DNA of 26,196 nt from JAKJGA01 sp029554345 (GTDB lineage Bacteria; Spirochaetota; UBA4802; JAFGJZ01), in contig DAOPBR010000041.1 of NCBI GenBank assembly GCA_035395685.1, positions 1 to 26,196 on the forward strand, written 5' to 3'. Made by a program: the position numbers and the translations under genes. The notes beneath the pieces are model-generated. The model had not been told where the DNA came from, made no database searches, and saw only the letters and a program-made list of their open reading frames with translations. The first letter of the stretch is position 1, and every line of letters begins with the position of its first letter. Of the stretch, positions 23,143 to 26,196 are shown in pieces.

Positions 23143-23851
23143 GTACCTTTCCACATGCGGTCTGGGCTCCAGAAGAAAAGTAGAATCATACATTTTAAAA
23201 AAACAGGTATTCCTGAACGGCTCGCCCGTTACAGATCTTGCCACGCTTGTTGACCCCGAACATGACACAGTCAAATGCGCGGGCCACATAGTAAAACAAG
23301 TTAGCAAAAATGTTTACCTGATGCTGAACAAACCAAAGGGATTCATAACTACAGCAAGCGATCCGGAAGGACGCCCGACTGTAATGAATCTTCTTCCGCA
23401 GAGATATAAAGCTCTGGGCATTTTTCCTGTCGGCAGGCTTGACAAGGATACGGAAGGCCTTCTTCTTCTTACAAATGACGGCGAGCTTGCAAACAGGCTG
23501 ATTCATCCCCGTTATGAATCCAAAAAGGAATATATTGTAACCCTAGACAAACCCCTGGAAGAAAAGGATAAACAGAGAATTGAAATGGGTGTTAAGCTCA
23601 GGGAGTTTCACGCAAAACCGTGCACAATTGACATTATAGACAAGGAAAGCACAGTCATAAAAATGACAATTCATGAAGGAAAGAAAAGGCAGATCAGAAT
23701 AATTTTCAAAAAGTTTCAGTACAAGATAAAGAAGCTTAAAAGAATATCAATGGGTCCTATTGTTCTTTCAAACGTCAACTCAGGCTCTTTCAGAGAATTG
23801 AGACCCAGAGAATTAAAAGATCTCAAAAAATATCTCTCAATAGAATCATGA
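23126..23851 (+). CDS. RsuA/RluB-family pseudouridine synthase
   Basis: A 241-residue enzyme that converts uridine to pseudouridine in rRNA. An N-terminal S4 RNA-binding domain (1-55: INKYLSTCGLGSRRKVESYI, then VFLNGSPV) is followed by the catalytic domain with LMLNKPKGFITT, DPEGRPTVMNLLP, and the active-site GRLDKDTEGLLLLTNDGELANRL (Asp106), then YESKKEYIV and HEGKKRQIRI. It fits the RluB/RsuA group; which rRNA site it modifies cannot be told here. AGGAG precedes the ATG. It overlaps the lipoprotein gene by 17 nt and the next membrane gene by 4 nt, so all three are probably in one operon. Confidence 0.93.
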   Translation: MIRINKYLSTCGLGSRRKVESYILKKQVFLNGSPVTDLATLVDPEHDTVKCAGHIVKQVSKNVYLMLNKPKGFITTASDPEGRPTVMNLLPQRYKALGIFPVGRLDKDTEGLLLLTNDGELANRLIHPRYESKKEYIVTLDKPLEEKDKQRIEMGVKLREFHAKPCTIDIIDKESTVIKMTIHEGKKRQIRIIFKKFQYKIKKLKRISMGPIVLSNVNSGSFRELRPRELKDLKKYLSIES

Positions 23852-24267
23852 ACTACTATTATTACAAACTCTCCCCTTTTTTCGGGACATATCTCTTGAT
23901 ACTTTCGGGTTTTCTCATTCTGATCTCCGTAACCGGATTTATTTTTCCGGTTAAAATTTTTCAGAAATGGGAAAAGTGGACAGAAAGCAGTTTCTTCCGT
24001 TTTCATGGAGTAGCCTTAATCGCAGGAGGATTTCCTCTTCTCAACTACAGGGGTACGGTTTCGGGAACTGCTCTTTTTATCGTCGGCCTGATTGTTATAT
24101 TCACTGCCCCATTTATCATCATTTTTCCTGAACTGTTCAGAAAAGCTCTCGATGCTACAAAGGAAGAATTTTCTGATAATGATAAAAAAGCCATTGTTTA
24201 TACCGACAGCATCATCCGTATTCTTGTTTCTGGATTAATGATCTTTGTAGTTCTATCAGAAAAATAA
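23848..24267 (+). CDS. Small uncharacterised membrane protein
   Basis: A 139-residue protein with four hydrophobic helices (about 11-35, 50-68, 72-95 and 119-137) and short loops; the last loop is acidic (LDATKEEFSDNDKKAIVYTD). I recognise no family and see no catalytic motif. It begins within the stop codon of the pseudouridine synthase gene (ATGA), so it is translationally coupled to it. Function cannot be inferred. Confidence 0.7.
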   Translation: MNYYYYKLSPFFGTYLLILSGFLILISVTGFIFPVKIFQKWEKWTESSFFRFHGVALIAGGFPLLNYRGTVSGTALFIVGLIVIFTAPFIIIFPELFRKALDATKEEFSDNDKKAIVYTDSIIRILVSGLMIFVVLSEK

Positions 24268-24316
24268 TTTCCATATTCAAAAAACACAAAATCTGCTTGT
24301 CAAAAAACTTCATTTA

Positions 24317-24388
24317 CCATACATGGAAAACGTTTGCGCGAACTTCGCCTTCATAGCACAAAAACATATAAACCGAAGGCAAGGGTGG
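24317..24388 (+). promoter_or_regulatory. Leader of the MATE gene with hairpins
   Basis: The 129-nt gap before the MATE gene has a TTGTCA (24297-24302), a CCAT-AC-ATGG dyad (24317-24326), and a larger stem in which CTTCGCCTTC (24343-24352) pairs with GAAGGCAAG (24375-24383), one C bulged, around a 22-nt loop. The 3' arm touches the ribosome binding site (AAGGGTGG, 24381-24388), so folding could mask it. It matches no riboswitch consensus I know. Confidence 0.35.
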
Positions 24389-24396
24389 ATATATAA

Positions 24397-25758
24397 ATGG
24401 TAAGGAGATTATACCGCGAAAGCGAATTTTACAGCATCTTTATAAGGCTTGCAATACCTATTGCTGCACAAAACCTCGTATCTTCATCGCTGAATTTAAT
24501 AGATACAGTAATGGTTGGACGGCTTGGAGAAACCGAACTTGCAGCAACCGGAATCGGAAATCAGATATTTCTTCTTTTGGTTCTTTTTCTTCTGGGGGCC
24601 TGCGGCGGCGGCGCTATTTATACCGCACAATTCTGGGGTAAAAAAGACAAGGCAAACATAAAGCGCATTCTCGGACTGGTTCTGATAATATCAATCAGTG
24701 CAGCTCTTCTGACATTTGCCGGAGCTCTCCTCTTTCCTGAGCAGATCATCTCTTTCTTCTCAAAAGACACTCAGGTAATTTATTACGGCGGAAAATATCT
24801 TTTTGCGGTATCCTTTTCCTATGTATTTTTCGCCATATCTTCGGCATATGGCGCTGTAATAAGAAGCACCGGCGAAGTAAAAGCTCCAATGTATATAAAC
24901 ATCGCGGCAATCGCGATAAACACATTCCTCAACTATTGTCTTATTTACGGAAATTTCGGTTTTCCTGCATACGGTGTCGTCGGAGCTGCAATTGCAACGG
25001 TTATAGCCCGCTTCATAGAAGCTGTTTCTCTTGTCTCTTTCGTTTACATAAAGAAACATGCTGTAGCAGGTAAATTAAATGAACTGTTTTCATTTTCTAA
25101 AAAACTAGTAAAGGATTTCTCAAGAACAACATCCGCACTTGTTGCAAAGGATATGATCTGGGGAATCGGAATGACGATCTACATGGGAATATATGCCCGC
25201 ATGGGAACAGATGTAGTCGCAGCAATGAATATATATTCAACTATACGCCAAGTAACTTTTGTTGCATTTATCGGTATGGCAAACGCCTGTCTCGTTATGG
25301 TCGGCAATCTCATAGGAGCCGGCGATGAAGCAAAAGCCTATAAATTTGCAAAAAAATTTCTTAAGCTTTCATTTATTGCCGGAATCATAATCGGCCTTGT
25401 TCTTTTTATCGGAACAGATTTGATGCTTCTTCCATACAAGGTTTCATCTGAAGTTCTGGCAAACAGCCGAGGTATAATCCATGTATATGCAGCAGGAATG
25501 TCTATAATCGGATTCAACATGGTTGCCGTAGTCGGCGTTTTAAGAAGCGGCGGAGATACAATGTATTGCCTGATAATGGATACTGTAGCAGTTTATATTA
25601 TCGGTCTTCCTCTGGCTTATCTTTTCGGATTATCTCTTGAAATGTCAGTAACAGTTGTAATGATCGCAGTCACAAGTCAGGAGATCTTTAAATTCATTCT
25701 TCTCTATTATAGATACCGTTCTAAAAAGTGGATCAACAATCTCGTTCACAGACTTTGA
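24397..25758 (+). CDS. MATE-family multidrug/Na+ (H+) antiporter
   Basis: A 453-residue, twelve-helix inner-membrane transporter of the MATE family (NorM/DinF-like). Such proteins export cationic or other drugs and metabolites using a Na+ or H+ gradient. The first half has LAIPIAAQNLVSSSLNLIDT and VMVGRLGETELAATGIGNQI, and AQFWGKKD after helix 2, all typical; the second half repeats the pattern with KDMIWGIGMTIYMGIYARMG, ANACLVMVGNLIGAGDE and VGVLRSGGDT. The two-fold internal repeat is visible. The length fits the family. AAGGGTGG precedes the ATG. The substrate cannot be told. A strong hairpin terminator follows. Confidence 0.94.
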   Translation: MVRRLYRESEFYSIFIRLAIPIAAQNLVSSSLNLIDTVMVGRLGETELAATGIGNQIFLLLVLFLLGACGGGAIYTAQFWGKKDKANIKRILGLVLIISISAALLTFAGALLFPEQIISFFSKDTQVIYYGGKYLFAVSFSYVFFAISSAYGAVIRSTGEVKAPMYINIAAIAINTFLNYCLIYGNFGFPAYGVVGAAIATVIARFIEAVSLVSFVYIKKHAVAGKLNELFSFSKKLVKDFSRTTSALVAKDMIWGIGMTIYMGIYARMGTDVVAAMNIYSTIRQVTFVAFIGMANACLVMVGNLIGAGDEAKAYKFAKKFLKLSFIAGIIIGLVLFIGTDLMLLPYKVSSEVLANSRGIIHVYAAGMSIIGFNMVAVVGVLRSGGDTMYCLIMDTVAVYIIGLPLAYLFGLSLEMSVTVVMIAVTSQEIFKFILLYYRYRSKKWINNLVHRL

Positions 25759-25762
25759 CTTT

Positions 25763-25809
25763 TTGAATGAATGACCGTCATCTGGAAAAACCGACGGTTA
25801 TTCATTCAA
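25763..25809 (+). terminator. Strong hairpin terminator overlapping the convergent gene's last codons
   Basis: TTGAATGAATGACCGTC (25763-25779) pairs with GACGGTTATTCATTCAA (25793-25809): 17 bp with a single mismatch (or G-U) around a 13-nt loop. After the stem the plus strand reads TGTTTTCACTT, a modest U-rich run. The 3' arm covers the stop and last codons (25798 on) of the minus-strand gene. It probably ends MATE transcription; the minus-strand exit is A-rich, so termination in that direction is doubtful. Confidence 0.65.
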
Positions 25810-26196
25810 TGTTTTCACTTCATACTTGCCCGGCACCAATTTATTAACTTCACATAATCCATTATTATCAGTTTTTCCGTAAACTTTTATTCCATTCGGA
25901 CCAATAAGCATAAATTTGATATTTTTCTGAGGAATACCGTTTTCATCATCAATTTCAACTGTCATATCCATTGAAACAGATAAAATTCCGCTTTTTCTTT
26001 CATCGGTTCCGGCAGTTACAGTGAAAAAAAATTCAGGAATTTCCTCCAGGGGTGAATCCGGATCTTCCTCCCATCTGTAAGTCCAAAATGTATGAGCCTT
26101 CCCGTCTAAAGGACGGACTTCAAATACCGCAAAAGGTTTATCCGAAGCTGTGTCATCTGACACTTTCCATATAGTAAAAGTCACACTTTCATAAGA
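25798..26196 (-). CDS. Protein with C-terminal beta-sandwich (SdrD-B/carboxypeptidase-regulatory-like) domain, partial
   Basis: The frame is open to the window edge (132 residues seen), so the N-terminus lies outside; a GTG at 26184 is in frame but has no ribosome binding site. The last 50 residues, EIDDENGIPQKNIKFMLIGP, then GKTDNNGLCEVNKLVPGKYEVK, are an immunoglobulin-like or carboxypeptidase-regulatory-like fold; the same sequence pattern (two-part 'NG-x-P' then 'TDxNGxC/x-x-x-x-L-x-PGxYxV') occurs at the ends of surface, tail-like and T6SS-associated proteins. The preceding part (VFEVRPLDGK, FWTYRWEEDPDSP, FFFTVTAGTD) is beta-rich and acidic. The protein's role is unknown; secretion cannot be judged without the N-terminus. 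Confidence 0.7.
   Translation of the reverse strand, partial: SYESVTFTIWKVSDDTASDKPFAVFEVRPLDGKAHTFWTYRWEEDPDSPLEEIPEFFFTVTAGTDERKSGILSVSMDMTVEIDDENGIPQKNIKFMLIGPNGIKVYGKTDNNGLCEVNKLVPGKYEVKTLNE

Noticed and set aside
1..26196. Mobile elements, CRISPR arrays, tRNA or rRNA genes
   Set aside because: No transposase, integrase, regular spaced repeats, cloverleaf or rRNA-like sequence was seen on either strand.

Overview
The window is AT-rich chromosomal DNA from a diderm (Gram-negative type) bacterium. The evidence is an OmpP1/FadL-type outer-membrane protein, a TolC-type outer-membrane protein with an RND pump, and several lipoproteins. An oxygen-sensitive class I (Fe-S) two-subunit fumarase and a ferrous-iron uptake operon suggest an anaerobic or microaerophilic life; this is inference. 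I cannot fix the phylum. Nothing indicates a plasmid, prophage or transposon, and I see no rRNA, tRNA, CRISPR array or insertion sequence.

Layout. 1-257 (-) is the start of an alanine-rich lipoprotein gene, followed by an AT-rich 315-nt divergent spacer. 573-1835 (+) is a FadL-like porin, separated from the convergent fumarase pair (1902-3271, -) by a hairpin terminator. 3338-4075 (+) is an unrecognised cytosolic protein. 4164-6842 (+) is feoA-feoB-feoC. 6900-7748 (+) is dapF, whose likely promoter overlaps the feoC stop codon. 7841-9685 (+) is an orphan multi-TM PAS sensor histidine kinase with an altered N-box, abutting a convergent GerMN-domain membrane protein (9686-10351, -).

10463-15896 (+) is a tightly coupled run: a MmcQ/YjbR protein, a small membrane protein, then bioA-bioF-bioG-bioC-bioD. 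BioC and BioG would open and close the methyl-ester route to pimeloyl-ACP, BioF and BioA make KAPA and DAPA, and BioD makes dethiobiotin. bioB is not in the window. A perfect 15-bp palindrome sits between the -35 and -10 elements of the only likely promoter of the whole run.

15899-21443 (-) is a TetR regulator, RND pump and TolC-type outer-membrane protein cluster with no periplasmic adaptor gene. A set of TGAC/GTCA half-sites in front of the regulator looks like its operator. 21606-24267 (+) holds an unrecognised secreted protein, an SH3-domain lipoprotein, a RsuA/RluB-type pseudouridine synthase and a small membrane protein. 24397-25758 (+) is a MATE-family transporter with a hairpin-containing leader and a strong terminator hairpin that runs into the last codons of the convergent, edge-truncated gene at 25798-26196 (-).

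Most genes belong to well-known families. The most interesting points are regulatory and architectural: the palindrome before the biotin run, the adaptor-less RND cluster with its operator array, the kinase with Asp in place of the N-box Asn, convergent operons meeting with 0-2 nt between stop codons, and a few uncharacterised proteins. I found no clear sign of a wholly new multi-gene system.
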